DNA of 59,527 nucleotides, taken from Candidatus Hydrogenedentota bacterium (GTDB taxonomy: Bacteria; Hydrogenedentota; Hydrogenedentia; Hydrogenedentales; Hydrogenedentaceae). Below are positions 1-9,482 of the stretch, in pieces. How positions within the stretch are numbered: position 1 is the first letter of the stretch; the number at the start of each line of letters is the position of its first letter. The translations under genes and the position numbers were made by a program. The stretch spans positions 1-59,527 of the forward strand of contig JAOAHN010000120.1 in the NCBI GenBank assembly GCA_026415215.1. The letters run 5' to 3'. The notes beneath the pieces are model-generated. The model was not told the DNA's origin and did not search any database. It worked only from the letters and a program-made list of their open reading frames with translations.

Positions 1-1
1 C

Positions 2-889
2 CCTCGAATAGATAGGAGTTACCTTTCTGTATTAAATGATGTCAGAATAAGGACTCCCCAAGGATACGAAGTTCCTTTGTTTACCGTGGCAGATGTAGAA
101 TTTGTTCCTGGGTTTGCAAACATAACTCGTGTGGATGGTATGAGAAGAGTAGTTGTATCCGCAGAAGTTGATACTACTAAGGCCAATTCTACTGAAATAA
201 CAATGGACTTAGCAGAAAATTTTCTGCCGACATTAAGGAAAAAATATCCAGGTTTAATATGGTCTTTCGAAGGGCCTCAACAGACAAGTAGAGAGGCTTT
301 AGGTTCTTTGAAGGTCGGTTTCCCTTTGGCTCTGTTAGGAATATTTTTAATAATTTCTTCAATATTCCACTCTTATTCTCAACCGGTTTTAGTGATGTTA
401 ACTATACCATTTGGGGTTGTGGGTGCTTTAATAGGGCATTTGTTATTTGGTATCACTGTAACTCTGATGAGCGTGTTTGGTATAGTTGCGTTAGCAGGAG
501 TGGTTGTTAACGATAGTATAGTTTTAATAGAGTGTTTCAATGCCAATTTATCCTCTGGCATGAAGTTTATGGATGCTTTGATTCAAGCGGGAAGGCGAAG
601 GTTTAGAGCAATATTTCTGACAACCTCCACGACTTTTGGTGGATTGGTAGGACTTCTATTTACCAGAGATATGCAGTCGCAATTTCTTAAACCTATGGCT
701 GTCTCCCTTGCTATCGGACTCATATTTGCTACCACGGTGACATTAGTACTTATGCCTTCTTTAGTCTCGATACTAAATGATATAAAACGAGTGCTATACT
801 CACTTAAGAAGGGTGGGTTTATTTCTCCTGAAGATGTAGAACCTGCTCTCGCTTTAATGAAACAAAAAAAAGAGTTGGAAAACAGTTAA
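2..889 (+). CDS. RND-family efflux transporter, C-terminal fragment (5' end outside window)
   Basis: Inner-membrane proton-driven pump subunit of the AcrB/MexF type, which exports small molecules together with a periplasmic adaptor and a TolC channel. The reading frame is open from base 2, so the TTG at 77 is internal. The fragment begins at the end of the last periplasmic (docking/porter) region (EVPLFTVADVEF) and then contains the final five helices. The family-typical stretch GVVVNDSIVLIE lies in the third of these helices, and the LTTSTTFGG helix follows. About 295 residues are visible of the roughly 1000 usual. It is followed 13 bases later by an acyltransferase and then a TolC-like gene, so a pump operon is likely. 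Family assignment is secure; substrate unknown. Confidence 0.92.
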   Translation, partial: PRIDRSYLSVLNDVRIRTPQGYEVPLFTVADVEFVPGFANITRVDGMRRVVVSAEVDTTKANSTEITMDLAENFLPTLRKKYPGLIWSFEGPQQTSREALGSLKVGFPLALLGIFLIISSIFHSYSQPVLVMLTIPFGVVGALIGHLLFGITVTLMSVFGIVALAGVVVNDSIVLIECFNANLSSGMKFMDALIQAGRRRFRAIFLTTSTTFGGLVGLLFTRDMQSQFLKPMAVSLAIGLIFATTVTLVLMPSLVSILNDIKRVLYSLKKGGFISPEDVEPALALMKQKKELENS

Positions 890-902
890 GGTTGGGCTGG
901 CT

Positions 903-1502
903 ATGATAGAACCTTTGCTAATTAGGTGGAGAAGCTTTTATTACGGCTTAAAGTTTGCCAAGAAAGGGAAGAGGGTTAGAATTCAAGGAAAGCATTTTCT
1001 TGTCGAGGGACATGTTGAATGTGGGGATTACTGTAGGTTTAGAGATTACATAATAATGAGAACGCATGGAGAAGGAAAAATTATTATAGGGACTCACTCT
1101 CTTCTAAGTTATTATACTTATGTTGAATCAACTTGCTTAATAAAAATAGGAAGTCATACTGGTATAGCTGAATTTACAGTTATTAGGGATACGAATCATG
1201 TGTTCTGGGGCACTAAGGAACATTTTGCCCTTACTCCGCACATAGCAAAGCCAATAATAATTGGGGACAATGTCCTTATAGGTAGTAGATGTTATATTCA
1301 TCCTGGAGTAGAAATAGGAGATGGAGCGATTATTGGAGTAGGTAGTGTTCTTGTTGAGGATACAAAAGTAGGTTCTTATGAAGTTTGGGCTGGGGTTCCC
1401 GCTCGTAAAATAGGCCACAGAACAGATTCTGCACCCCCCGAAAAAATTATGCAATCTATGGAGTTAATAGATAAGTATGGTATACGCAAGTTTAGGTATT
1501 AG
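903..1502 (+). CDS. Left-handed beta-helix (hexapeptide repeat) acyltransferase
   Basis: A 199-residue protein of the WbbJ/maltose O-acetyltransferase class, which moves acetyl or similar groups from CoA to a sugar or other hydroxyl or amino acceptor in the cytoplasm. Imperfect hexapeptide repeats (I-I-G-D-N-V, I-G-S-R-C-Y, V-E-I-G-D-G, I-I-G-V-G-S) fill the C-terminal half. The RDTNHVFWG segment supplies the conserved histidine expected for catalysis, and the protein ends with the usual VWAGVPARKIG stretch. It sits between the RND pump gene and the TolC-like gene and overlaps the latter by 26 bases, so translation is probably coupled. The acceptor cannot be told from sequence. An enzyme embedded in a pump operon may modify the exported compound or an envelope glycan. 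Confidence 0.85.
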   Translation: MIEPLLIRWRSFYYGLKFAKKGKRVRIQGKHFLVEGHVECGDYCRFRDYIIMRTHGEGKIIIGTHSLLSYYTYVESTCLIKIGSHTGIAEFTVIRDTNHVFWGTKEHFALTPHIAKPIIIGDNVLIGSRCYIHPGVEIGDGAIIGVGSVLVEDTKVGSYEVWAGVPARKIGHRTDSAPPEKIMQSMELIDKYGIRKFRY

Positions 1503-3033
1503 GAATAGCCTTAGTTTCTATATCGTAATTTCATTCTCATTAACAGTATCGTTTTTACTCTTTGCTAATGATAAAAATTACGAAGATATGCCGAAGGCAG
1601 ATAATATTATTCCTAATGTTTTAGACCTTGAAACAGCACAGCGAATTGCTTTGCGAGAAAATCCATCCCTTAAGGCTGTTGAACATAGGATAGAACAAGC
1701 AAGGCAAAGAGTTAAGCAAGCTTTAGCAAATTACTATCCTCAATTGATGGCAAATTATTCTGCAACTCATTTAGAGTTTTCTGATGCGAAAGTAGAGAGT
1801 GTAAAAGATTCTGTATGGAGACAAAATTCCCAGATGTTAGGACAGTCCGTATCTCGGGGAATTCCTTCTGATATAGGAACGGCTAATATAGACTCCATTT
1901 TAAGTGGTATTCCGTGGGATACAATAATATCTAATTGGGTTTCCTCATACCTTGCAACTAAGGAGGTTCCTGAATATCAAAATACCTATGTGTTGAATTT
2001 TATTTTGAGATATACACTGTTTGATGGTTTTGCGAGAAAGTATTCACTTAAACTTGCTGAATTGTCGGAAATTAGTATGGAGGAATCTAAAAAGGAGGCA
2101 ACTCGTTTGCTTCTTTATGCAGTAGCAAATAACTATTATGCTGTTCACTTGGCTGAGGAAAACATAAGGATAGCAGAGGCTGATAAATCTTTTAATGAGA
2201 GATTATTATACGAAGCAAAGGCAAAATATGAAAAAGGTTCAGGCTCTTTGAGTGATGTATTGAACTTTGAAGTAAGGCTTAGGTCTTCAGAGTCTCAAAT
2301 AATAAATGCGAGACAGAATAGGGAAATAGCAAAAATTGCGCTCGCAGAGATAATGGGTTTGACAACAGGTAAGCTCCCCGAAAATGTTATTTTAGCACCC
2401 TTGCCTGAGGATGATATTGTTAAATCCGTTGATGACTTGAAAGAGGACGAGTTGTTGAGCGTAGCTTTATCAAACAGACCGGACTTGAAGATTGCGGGTT
2501 TATCTGTGAGTCAAGCTGAGGCAAGACTTAGACAGGCTAAATCTACATTTTATCCCCAAATAGGAGTAACCTTGTCACACTCTGCCAATAGAGAAGAAGA
2601 TAGCGAGTTTCGCGAAGAGGATTTTTCTACAACCATAGGACTGGATGTTACATATAATTTGTTTGCAGGGGGAAAATATAGGGCAATGAGAGCAGAGGCA
2701 AGGTCACTTATTAAAGAGGCTGAAGAAAATTATAGTTCTGTTCGGTTAACTGTGATTTCTGAGGTCTATACTGCTTTGCAAGAGGTAAGGTCAGCAATGG
2801 AGCAATTAAAACTTCAAAAGGAAACGGCGGAGTATGTAAAAAGAAACAGAGATCTTGTTGAAAAGGAGTACAATGCAGGGCAGGCTCCATTAGTAAGATT
2901 GAATGAAGCTCAAAGGGATTTAGTAGAAGCGGAAAGTAGGCTCGCTACCGCCAGAGTTGGATTGTCCAGGGCTATTTACAAATTGAAGACAGTTACAAGT
3001 CAGTCTATCTCCGATTTTGAAGTACAGAAGTAG
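1477..3033 (+). CDS. TolC-family outer-membrane efflux protein
   Basis: Outer-membrane channel component of tripartite efflux or type I export, 518 residues. A hydrophobic segment at residues 11-30 (ending near LLFA) acts as signal peptide. Two long alpha-hairpin repeats follow: the first starts at DLETAQRIALRENPSLKAV (about 50-68), the second at DELLSVALSNRPDLKIAG (about 324-341). This is the duplicated layout of the family. An insert with many serines and prolines around residues 105-170 is longer than in E. coli TolC. The ATG at 1477 lies inside the preceding gene (26-base overlap); no better start lies nearer the signal peptide. It forms the distal part of the RND operon. Confidence 0.9.
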   Translation: MVYASLGIRNSLSFYIVISFSLTVSFLLFANDKNYEDMPKADNIIPNVLDLETAQRIALRENPSLKAVEHRIEQARQRVKQALANYYPQLMANYSATHLEFSDAKVESVKDSVWRQNSQMLGQSVSRGIPSDIGTANIDSILSGIPWDTIISNWVSSYLATKEVPEYQNTYVLNFILRYTLFDGFARKYSLKLAELSEISMEESKKEATRLLLYAVANNYYAVHLAEENIRIAEADKSFNERLLYEAKAKYEKGSGSLSDVLNFEVRLRSSESQIINARQNREIAKIALAEIMGLTTGKLPENVILAPLPEDDIVKSVDDLKEDELLSVALSNRPDLKIAGLSVSQAEARLRQAKSTFYPQIGVTLSHSANREEDSEFREEDFSTTIGLDVTYNLFAGGKYRAMRAEARSLIKEAEENYSSVRLTVISEVYTALQEVRSAMEQLKLQKETAEYVKRNRDLVEKEYNAGQAPLVRLNEAQRDLVEAESRLATARVGLSRAIYKLKTVTSQSISDFEVQK

Positions 3034-3063
3034 TGCGGAGAAAACTTTATTTCTTGTAATCTC

Positions 3064-3092
3064 TTGGAATAGAATATCTAATAGTGTATATA
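3064..3092 (+). promoter_or_regulatory. Candidate sigma-70-type promoter for the oxidoreductase gene
   Basis: TTGGAA (3064-3069) and TATATA (3087-3092) are separated by 17 bases in the 93-base gap after the TolC-like gene. A strong AGGAGG ribosome site (3112-3117) sits 9 bases before the ATG at 3127. Promoter called by eye only. Confidence 0.4.
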
Positions 3093-3126
3093 TTGTTTCA
3101 CTTCTTTACATAGGAGGATACCCTGC

Positions 3127-4455
3127 ATGACTACTAAAAAGCAGTTTTCTCGGAGAGATTTCTTATACACAGGTGTGCGAACCCTGGCAGGATTTACATT
3201 AGCACCGACTCTTATCCCTAATTATGTTTTTGGAGCCGAGGGGAGTGTGTCCCCGAATGAACGAATAACCCTTGCTTGTATAGGTGTGGGTGGACAGGGT
3301 AAAGCTAATATGCGTGCGTTCTTAAGTTTACCAGAAGTACAAGTTGTAGCTGTTTGTGATGTGGATGCTCATCATGCTGAGGAGGCTAAGAATATAGTGA
3401 ATGAATTTTACGCTCAGAAGAAAAGTATTCCTAATTATAAAGGATGTGGTGTTTATAGAGATTTTAGAGAAGTGCTATCAAGAGGAGATATAGACGCAGT
3501 TATGATAGCTACTCCTGATCACTGGCACGCTATAATTTCCATAGAGTCTGCTAAGGCTGGGAAGGATATTTATTGCGAGAAACCATTAGCTAATTCTATA
3601 CCTGAAGGCAAAGCAGTGGTAGAAACAGTAAGGAAGTATAAGCGTGTTTTTCAGACGGGTAGTCACGAAAGGTCTCGAGACAATGCTCGTTTTGCTTGTG
3701 AGCTTGTAAGAAATGGAAGAATAGGGAAGCTTCATACTATTAGAGTCTTTATGCCTATAGATAACCACGGCCCTATTCCTCCTCAACCTGAGATGCCAGT
3801 GCCTCCTTGGTTTGATTATGATTTTTGGTTAGGACCTGCGCCTAAAGAACCATACACAGAGAAGCGGTGTCATTTCTGGTTTAGATATATACTTGATTAT
3901 AGTGGAGGAGAGATGACTGATAGAGGAGCGCACATAATTGACTTAGGCCAACTTGGAAATGGAACTGACCATACTACTCCAATATCGGTTGAGGGAACAG
4001 GTTTCTTCCCTAAGGAGGGATTATTCAATACTGCGATGAGTTATGAATTTAGATTTGAGTATGCCAATGGTGTGGAGCTAATAGGAAAAAGTGTAGGACC
4101 TCGAGGAATTAAGTTTGAAGGGGATAAAGGTTGGATTTTTATACATATTCATGGAGGAGATTTGAGAGCAAATCCACTTTCTCTGTTAAAGGAAACCATA
4201 GGTCCTAATGAAATTCATTTGGGTAGAAGCAAGGGACATCACAAAAACTTCATTGAGTGTGTAAAGACAAGACAAGACCCAATGGCTCCAGTTGAGGTGG
4301 GTTACCATACTGCCACAATGTGCCATATGGCTAACATAGCAATGAGATTGGGAAGAAAACTTAATTGGGATCCGGAAAAGGAGATGTTCGTAAACGATGA
4401 TGAGGCAAATAGAATGATGCAGCCGTCGATGCGTTCACCGTGGAGATTAGGATAG
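3127..4455 (+). CDS. Tat-exported Gfo/Idh/MocA-family oxidoreductase
   Basis: Probable NAD(P)-dependent sugar or inositol dehydrogenase-like enzyme, 442 residues. The N-terminus carries a twin-arginine export signal (SRRDFL, Arg9-Arg10) followed by a hydrophobic stretch and a likely cleavage near GAEG (about 36-39), so the folded enzyme is exported. The Rossmann motif (IGVGGQGKANM, residues about 52-62) and the diagnostic EKP of the nucleotide-binding domain (YCEKPLANS) are present, and the C-terminal alpha/beta domain is complete. Tat-exported members are abundant in Planctomycetes and related groups, where substrates are mostly unknown. A strong AGGAGG precedes the ATG. The gene begins after a possible promoter and is followed by the HEAT-repeat gene 37 bases on. 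Confidence 0.9.
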   Translation: MTTKKQFSRRDFLYTGVRTLAGFTLAPTLIPNYVFGAEGSVSPNERITLACIGVGGQGKANMRAFLSLPEVQVVAVCDVDAHHAEEAKNIVNEFYAQKKSIPNYKGCGVYRDFREVLSRGDIDAVMIATPDHWHAIISIESAKAGKDIYCEKPLANSIPEGKAVVETVRKYKRVFQTGSHERSRDNARFACELVRNGRIGKLHTIRVFMPIDNHGPIPPQPEMPVPPWFDYDFWLGPAPKEPYTEKRCHFWFRYILDYSGGEMTDRGAHIIDLGQLGNGTDHTTPISVEGTGFFPKEGLFNTAMSYEFRFEYANGVELIGKSVGPRGIKFEGDKGWIFIHIHGGDLRANPLSLLKETIGPNEIHLGRSKGHHKNFIECVKTRQDPMAPVEVGYHTATMCHMANIAMRLGRKLNWDPEKEMFVNDDEANRMMQPSMRSPWRLG

Positions 4456-4492
4456 AGTAAATTTTAATTCCCTTACTATAAGGAGACTAAAA

Positions 4493-7036
4493 ATGAAGGA
4501 GAAAATTTTACTGAGTTTAACCTTGGTTCTATATACATTTGTGTTTATCTTTCCAACTTTAGGTGATAACCTTGAATTAGGACCTGCTTTAGAGTATTTG
4601 AAAACTTATAAATTTGGAATGGAACGAGCTCCTTTACAGCCTATTATAGATGCAGTAGAGCTAACTAAAAATGAACCTCAAAAACAAGAAAAGTTAGCTC
4701 AAAGTTTAGCAAGCATCTTACCATCGGCTTCGATAGACGGTAAGAGATTTATTGCTCGTCAACTGGCTGTAATAGGTACACCTTCTATTGTTTCTAAAAT
4801 TGTTCCTTTACTTCAGGATGAAAATACAATAGATATAGGATGTATGGTATTGGAACAAATTCCTGGAAAAGAAGCGACGGAGGCGTTAATAAATGCTTTG
4901 GAGAAACTCGATAAACATTCATTAAAAATTGCGTTAATAAATTCATTGGGCAGGAGAAAGGATGAGAAGTCAGTTGATATACTAAGCAAATATTTAGATT
5001 CTGAAAACAGAGATTTGAGTAACTCTGCTTTGTGGGCATTATCTGAGATACCAGGAGAGAAATCTGCACGGGTACTTTGGAATTGGGGACAAGATAAACT
5101 TGGCAAGGGAGATAAGGCAATAGTAGAGTATCTATTGAGAGCGGCGGATAATTTGAGTAAAATTCGGGAGCAAGGGATAGAAGATTTAGCTCTTTCGATT
5201 TACGAAGCAGTGTACAATCAGCCTGGAGTCGCATCTATTTCTAAAGTAAGTGCTCTTCAGGGAATTGTAGAGCTAAAGGGCAATGAGAGTATTTCACTTT
5301 TGGAAAAAAATATATTCTCAGGTGATAAGTATCTTGCCCCTGCATCGGTTGATATACTGAAAAATGAAAAGTTGGATAGTGAGGTAGTGTCGCGAGTAAT
5401 TGTTTCGGTTATCTCAAAAGTGAGTGCTTCTGTACAGTTAGCTTTGTTAGAGGTAATATCTCAAAGGGGCTTGAAATCTACTTTGCCGGAGGTGATTAAG
5501 TTAGTTGAAAGTCAGACTCCTGAAGTAAAAATAAAAGCGATAAACACGATGAGTAGAATAGGAGATGTTGGCTCTACGGATATATTGATGAATTTGGTCA
5601 TGTCCGGCGAGAGAGATATATCTGAAAGTGCCGAGGATGCTCTTATCAAATTGTCATGTGAAGGTATGGACAAATTTTTAGTGAGTAAAGCAAAGCAAGG
5701 TTCTGATGAGCAAAGAAAATTGGCGGTGAGACTAATTGGGGAAAGAAGAGAAACTAAGATAAAGGATTTAATAGTAAATTTTATAAAGGAAGGAGATGCA
5801 GTAGTTTTAGCTGAATCTTTAGATACCATCTCTATCATAGGGGATGAGGGAGAGTTACCACTTCTGTTTAGCCAAGTTGCAAAAGATCCTGCTGGAGCAT
5901 CGAAATATGTAAGTGCTATCACATCAATCTTGGGGAAAGTTGAGGATGAAGGAAATAGGGTAAAGTATGTAGTGGATATTTTTAATACAGCGAAAAGTGC
6001 CGAGGAGAAAAAGGTCTATATAAATATATTAGGTGATTTGAAGTCGCCAGAGGGATACGAGTTCTTAAAGAATCTAATCTCTAAAGAAACAGAGTTAGCG
6101 CCCATAATATTAAGGGCTTTAGGGAAATCTGAGGATGTAGAGATTTTGAAATATATTCTCTCTAGTTTAGAGGGTTTCAAAACTGCGGAACTTAAGGATG
6201 CGGGCGTACGGAGTTGTTTAGATATTTTGAGGAGTAATGTGCCTTTGACTGAATTAGAGAGAACTACTTACTACATTGAAATTTGGAAGTTTACAAATGG
6301 AAATGCTAATTTTCAAAAGAATGTTTTAGGAAATGTAGCAAAGTTGAGGAGAATAGAAAGTCTTGATTTTGTAGAAAGTATAGCACCGAATAGTGAGATT
6401 AAGAGTGACTGGGAAGTTGCTAGAATAACTCTCGCGAGAAATCTTTGTTTTGCATATCCTGAAAGATGCATACCACTCCTTGAATCTGGATTGAACATAG
6501 TAAAGGATAAGCAGAAGGAAGAAATTTCCTCATTATTAAATGGGGCGAAGAATAGGGATAGTTTCATCTGTGCGTGGAGTGTAAGTGGACCATACAGGTT
6601 GGATGATTACAGTGCTGATAGGTTGTTTAGAGAAGTATCTCTTCCGCCGGAAACTGAACCTTCGTCAGTTAAGGATTGGAGAATATTACCAATGAAAGTA
6701 AGACAAGATGGTGTTATCTATGGAGATTTGTTTGAACAGTTGGGAGAGGGAGTTGAGTGTGTTGCGTATGTAGCATGTAAGATAAAGTGTTCCAAAGCAT
6801 TAGAATCTACATTACTTTTAGGGACTAATGACGGAGTTAAGGTTTGGCTAAATGGTAAGTTAGTTCACTCATTTCCGAATGGCAGGATTATGACTCCAGA
6901 GGAAGATAAAGTAAAACTAAACCTTAAAGAGGAAAATGTTTTACTGATGGCTATTTATAATCAGGGAGGAGCATGGGAATTTACTGCTAAATTAGATGGG
7001 TTAGATAATAAGGAAATTAAAGTTGAACCTTTCTGA
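4493..7036 (+). CDS. Exported HEAT-repeat protein with C-terminal sugar-binding-like domain
   Basis: An 847-residue protein with an N-terminal signal segment (residues 4-24). From about residue 75 to 680 it is a series of 30-40 residue helical pairs of the HEAT/PBS-lyase type, for example ALINALEKLDKHSLKIALI and KIKAINTMSRIGDVGSTDIL. The last 140 residues change character: CAWSVSGPYR, then a beta-rich segment with LGTNDGVKVWLNGKLVH, and ending in VLLMAIYNQGG. This resembles the jelly-roll, carbohydrate-binding-like domains of glycosidases (NDGVKVWLNG motif). A periplasmic or surface scaffold that binds glycan is plausible but inferred. An AAGGAG ribosome site precedes the ATG. It is probably co-transcribed with the exported oxidoreductase. 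Confidence 0.8.
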   Translation: MKEKILLSLTLVLYTFVFIFPTLGDNLELGPALEYLKTYKFGMERAPLQPIIDAVELTKNEPQKQEKLAQSLASILPSASIDGKRFIARQLAVIGTPSIVSKIVPLLQDENTIDIGCMVLEQIPGKEATEALINALEKLDKHSLKIALINSLGRRKDEKSVDILSKYLDSENRDLSNSALWALSEIPGEKSARVLWNWGQDKLGKGDKAIVEYLLRAADNLSKIREQGIEDLALSIYEAVYNQPGVASISKVSALQGIVELKGNESISLLEKNIFSGDKYLAPASVDILKNEKLDSEVVSRVIVSVISKVSASVQLALLEVISQRGLKSTLPEVIKLVESQTPEVKIKAINTMSRIGDVGSTDILMNLVMSGERDISESAEDALIKLSCEGMDKFLVSKAKQGSDEQRKLAVRLIGERRETKIKDLIVNFIKEGDAVVLAESLDTISIIGDEGELPLLFSQVAKDPAGASKYVSAITSILGKVEDEGNRVKYVVDIFNTAKSAEEKKVYINILGDLKSPEGYEFLKNLISKETELAPIILRALGKSEDVEILKYILSSLEGFKTAELKDAGVRSCLDILRSNVPLTELERTTYYIEIWKFTNGNANFQKNVLGNVAKLRRIESLDFVESIAPNSEIKSDWEVARITLARNLCFAYPERCIPLLESGLNIVKDKQKEEISSLLNGAKNRDSFICAWSVSGPYRLDDYSADRLFREVSLPPETEPSSVKDWRILPMKVRQDGVIYGDLFEQLGEGVECVAYVACKIKCSKALESTLLLGTNDGVKVWLNGKLVHSFPNGRIMTPEEDKVKLNLKEENVLLMAIYNQGGAWEFTAKLDGLDNKEIKVEPF

Positions 7037-7120
7037 TTTAAGATTTGAGGGAGTTTAGGAAAGATAGAGGTAGGACACCAGGAAAATAAGTAATATTTAA
7101 TAGGTAGGGGAAGGAGTATA

Positions 7121-8749
7121 ATGCCACAATTAATAGTGGAGCAAAAAGGATTGTCTACTCAGACTATTCCTCTTTCTGATAGGGAAATTATTTTAGGAAG
7201 GGCAAACGATTGTGATGTGATTTTGTTAGCTGAAGAAATCTCAAGGCATCACGCTAAGATTTCATATCGTGATGGGAAGTATATCATTCAGGATTTACGA
7301 AGTCTAAATGGGACTTATGTCAACAGGCAGAGAGTGGTAGAGCATTTACTCTCACACATGGATGAGATTTACTTGGGCAGTAAATGTAGAATCATTTTTA
7401 GAGATGATACTCAATATGGGCGGAGTAAAAGTGAGTTTGAGAGCACAATTGTTACTCAAGTAGAGCAAGTAAGAAAAGAGATAGAAAATGTCCAAAATAC
7501 TCTTTTCCAGGTTTCTAATAAGATTTTAGCGAGGGAAGAGAGATTACAAGAGATTGAACGAGGGTTTCCTAAAATTGACATTAGACAGTTGAGTAGGGCG
7601 TATCGTAGGTTAGATGCCTTATATAAAGCGAGTCAGATTATGGGTTCTGCACAACCTATAGATTCAAAATTAGAAAAATTTCTCGAGTTGGTAATAGAAG
7701 TAGTAGGTGCGGAGCGTGGTTTTATTTTATTACATGAAGAGAGAAGAAATGCTCTTCTGGTTAAGGCTGTAAAAGCGATTGATTCGAGTCTTGATGCCAG
7801 TTCTCCAAGTATGGGAATTGCTGGTAAGTCCGCTATAGATGGGGAACCTATTTTACTTAATGATACTTCTTTAGATTCATATTTTTCAGGTAGGGAAAGT
7901 ATAGTGCTCAAGAAAATTAAAAGTGCTATGAGTGCCCCCGTAAAAATGGAGGATAGGATTTTAGGCTCAATTTATGTTGATACTATCCAAAATGTAGTTA
8001 GATTTGACGAGGAGGACCTCGAGCTACTTTGTTCTTTAGGGAGTCAAATTGCCTTTGCGGTGGAAAATGCGAGGCTCAACGAGAAAATGCTCGAGGAGGA
8101 AAGAAAAAGGCAGAGTTTTAAAAGATTTCTCCCTGACCCAATAGTAGAGAAGATTTTGAAGGAGGGTTCTTCACTTAAGCTTGGTGGTGAGAGAAAAACA
8201 GTGGCTACTTTGTTTTGCGATATTAGAAGTTTTTCTCAGATAGCTGAGAAAATGCCCCCTCAGGAGCTAATTGATTTACTGAATGAACACTTCACAGCTA
8301 TCACCGAGATAATTTTTGCTTGGGGAGGGACTCTGGATAAGTACATTGGGGACGAAATTATGGCTTTGTTTGGCACACCAATATCTACTGGAGACGATGC
8401 ATACTCAGCAGTCTGTGCAGGATTGGATATCCTTAAAAGAAACGATGAATTAAATTACTTAAGGAACACCGAAGATAAGCCGATTTTACAAGTAGGCATA
8501 GGAATTGAAATGGGAGAAGTAGTGGCTGGTTTTGTAGGTTCCCCTATGAGGATGGAGTATACTGTTGTAGGAGATAAGGTTAATATAGCGAAGAGATTGT
8601 GTGATATAGCAAGACCTGGAAAGGTTGTCGTCGGAGAGGAGGTTTGGAAATTTCTAAAGGGACGGTTAGTGGGTTCTCCTGTGGGTAGTTTCAAGATTAA
8701 GGGTCGAGACCAACCCATTATAGCCTATGAAGTAAATGGGTTAGCATGA
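7121..8749 (+). CDS. FHA-GAF-class III adenylate cyclase
   Basis: Soluble signalling enzyme of 542 residues that should make cAMP from ATP. An FHA phosphothreonine-binding domain occupies about 1-95 (GR at 26-27, SRHH at 41-44, N63-G64-T65). A short coiled coil (about 105-165) leads to a GAF ligand-binding domain (about 180-320). The class III cyclase domain runs from about 355 to the end. Metal-binding Asp367 and Asp411, adenine-selecting Lys407 and Thr481, and transition-state residues Asn488 and Arg492 are all present, so an active adenylate rather than guanylate cyclase is predicted. No membrane segment is visible. The start ATG follows AAGGAG at 7111-7116. FHA suggests regulation by a Ser/Thr kinase encoded elsewhere. 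Confidence 0.92.
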   Translation: MPQLIVEQKGLSTQTIPLSDREIILGRANDCDVILLAEEISRHHAKISYRDGKYIIQDLRSLNGTYVNRQRVVEHLLSHMDEIYLGSKCRIIFRDDTQYGRSKSEFESTIVTQVEQVRKEIENVQNTLFQVSNKILAREERLQEIERGFPKIDIRQLSRAYRRLDALYKASQIMGSAQPIDSKLEKFLELVIEVVGAERGFILLHEERRNALLVKAVKAIDSSLDASSPSMGIAGKSAIDGEPILLNDTSLDSYFSGRESIVLKKIKSAMSAPVKMEDRILGSIYVDTIQNVVRFDEEDLELLCSLGSQIAFAVENARLNEKMLEEERKRQSFKRFLPDPIVEKILKEGSSLKLGGERKTVATLFCDIRSFSQIAEKMPPQELIDLLNEHFTAITEIIFAWGGTLDKYIGDEIMALFGTPISTGDDAYSAVCAGLDILKRNDELNYLRNTEDKPILQVGIGIEMGEVVAGFVGSPMRMEYTVVGDKVNIAKRLCDIARPGKVVVGEEVWKFLKGRLVGSPVGSFKIKGRDQPIIAYEVNGLA

Positions 8750-8771
8750 TTGGAGTTAAAAGGACATTATA

Positions 8772-9443
8772 TTATTTCTCTCCTTTGATGAAAAAGAGCC
8801 ATATTACCAAAGACAATAAGCTTATCCCCACTATAGTGACTACTATATGTAACCACCAAACTCTTAGAAAATTTCTTCCCTGATTATCGAAAGAGATGTT
8901 TTTACTTTCAGGCGAGTAATATAAAGGAGGCTCGGCGGTAATAGAGTATATTTCATGAGATTTTTTTAGAACATTGATTGCATTTTTGTAGTCATTACTG
9001 TTGATTACTCGTTTACCTTGGGGAGTGTCTATAATTGTAAAGCCTGTCTTTTTCCACCCTTCTTCTAATCTTTTCTTTCTTAGAACAGGCACTTCATAAT
9101 AAATGTCTACTTTTTGGCCAAGTTCTCTTCGCAGAGGTTGAGGATGCTCCCAGGGCGTATCTATAACTATTTCAATGGCTTTTGTTTTTAAGTAGACAGG
9201 AGAAGTATCTTTAAGCCATTCTCCTTGGATTCTAATAGCCCCGAAGACTTCACTTTGATCTCGCTGAAACTTAATCCTAAAGGTGGGTATATTTTCCGGG
9301 ATTTCCCCGAAAAAATCATAAGCACAAGGGGTGAACAATAATACTCCTATTGTAATTATAGCCAGATGCATTCCCGTTAGAATTATAGAACTTTTTAGTT
9401 TATTTTCGTAATATGATATATGATTGTATATCCTAATTATCAA
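8772..9443 (-). CDS. Unrecognised two-helix membrane protein
   Basis: I do not recognise this 223-residue protein. One hydrophobic segment lies at about residues 18-39 and a second at about 198-217, followed by a short basic tail (FFIKGEK). The 155-residue loop between them is polar and beta-rich and would lie outside the cytoplasm if the first helix is a signal anchor. The only obvious start for the full frame is a TTG with no clear ribosome site; an internal Met at residue 25 is an alternative but would cut into the first helix. It is convergent with the cyclase gene (22-base gap) and divergent from the lipoprotein/TonB run (39-base gap), so it may share a promoter region with the latter. 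Confidence 0.6.
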   Translation of the reverse strand: MIIRIYNHISYYENKLKSSIILTGMHLAIITIGVLLFTPCAYDFFGEIPENIPTFRIKFQRDQSEVFGAIRIQGEWLKDTSPVYLKTKAIEIVIDTPWEHPQPLRRELGQKVDIYYEVPVLRKKRLEEGWKKTGFTIIDTPQGKRVINSNDYKNAINVLKKSHEIYSITAEPPLYYSPESKNISFDNQGRNFLRVWWLHIVVTIVGISLLSLVIWLFFIKGEK

Positions 9444-9482
9444 TTGATACGAAATATTCGAGATGTTATTTGAGGAGATAGT

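Noticed and set aside
4794-5234. Long minus-strand open frame inside the HEAT-repeat gene
   Set aside because: Lies wholly within a well-supported gene, has no family resemblance and no ribosome site; it is a by-product of codon use.
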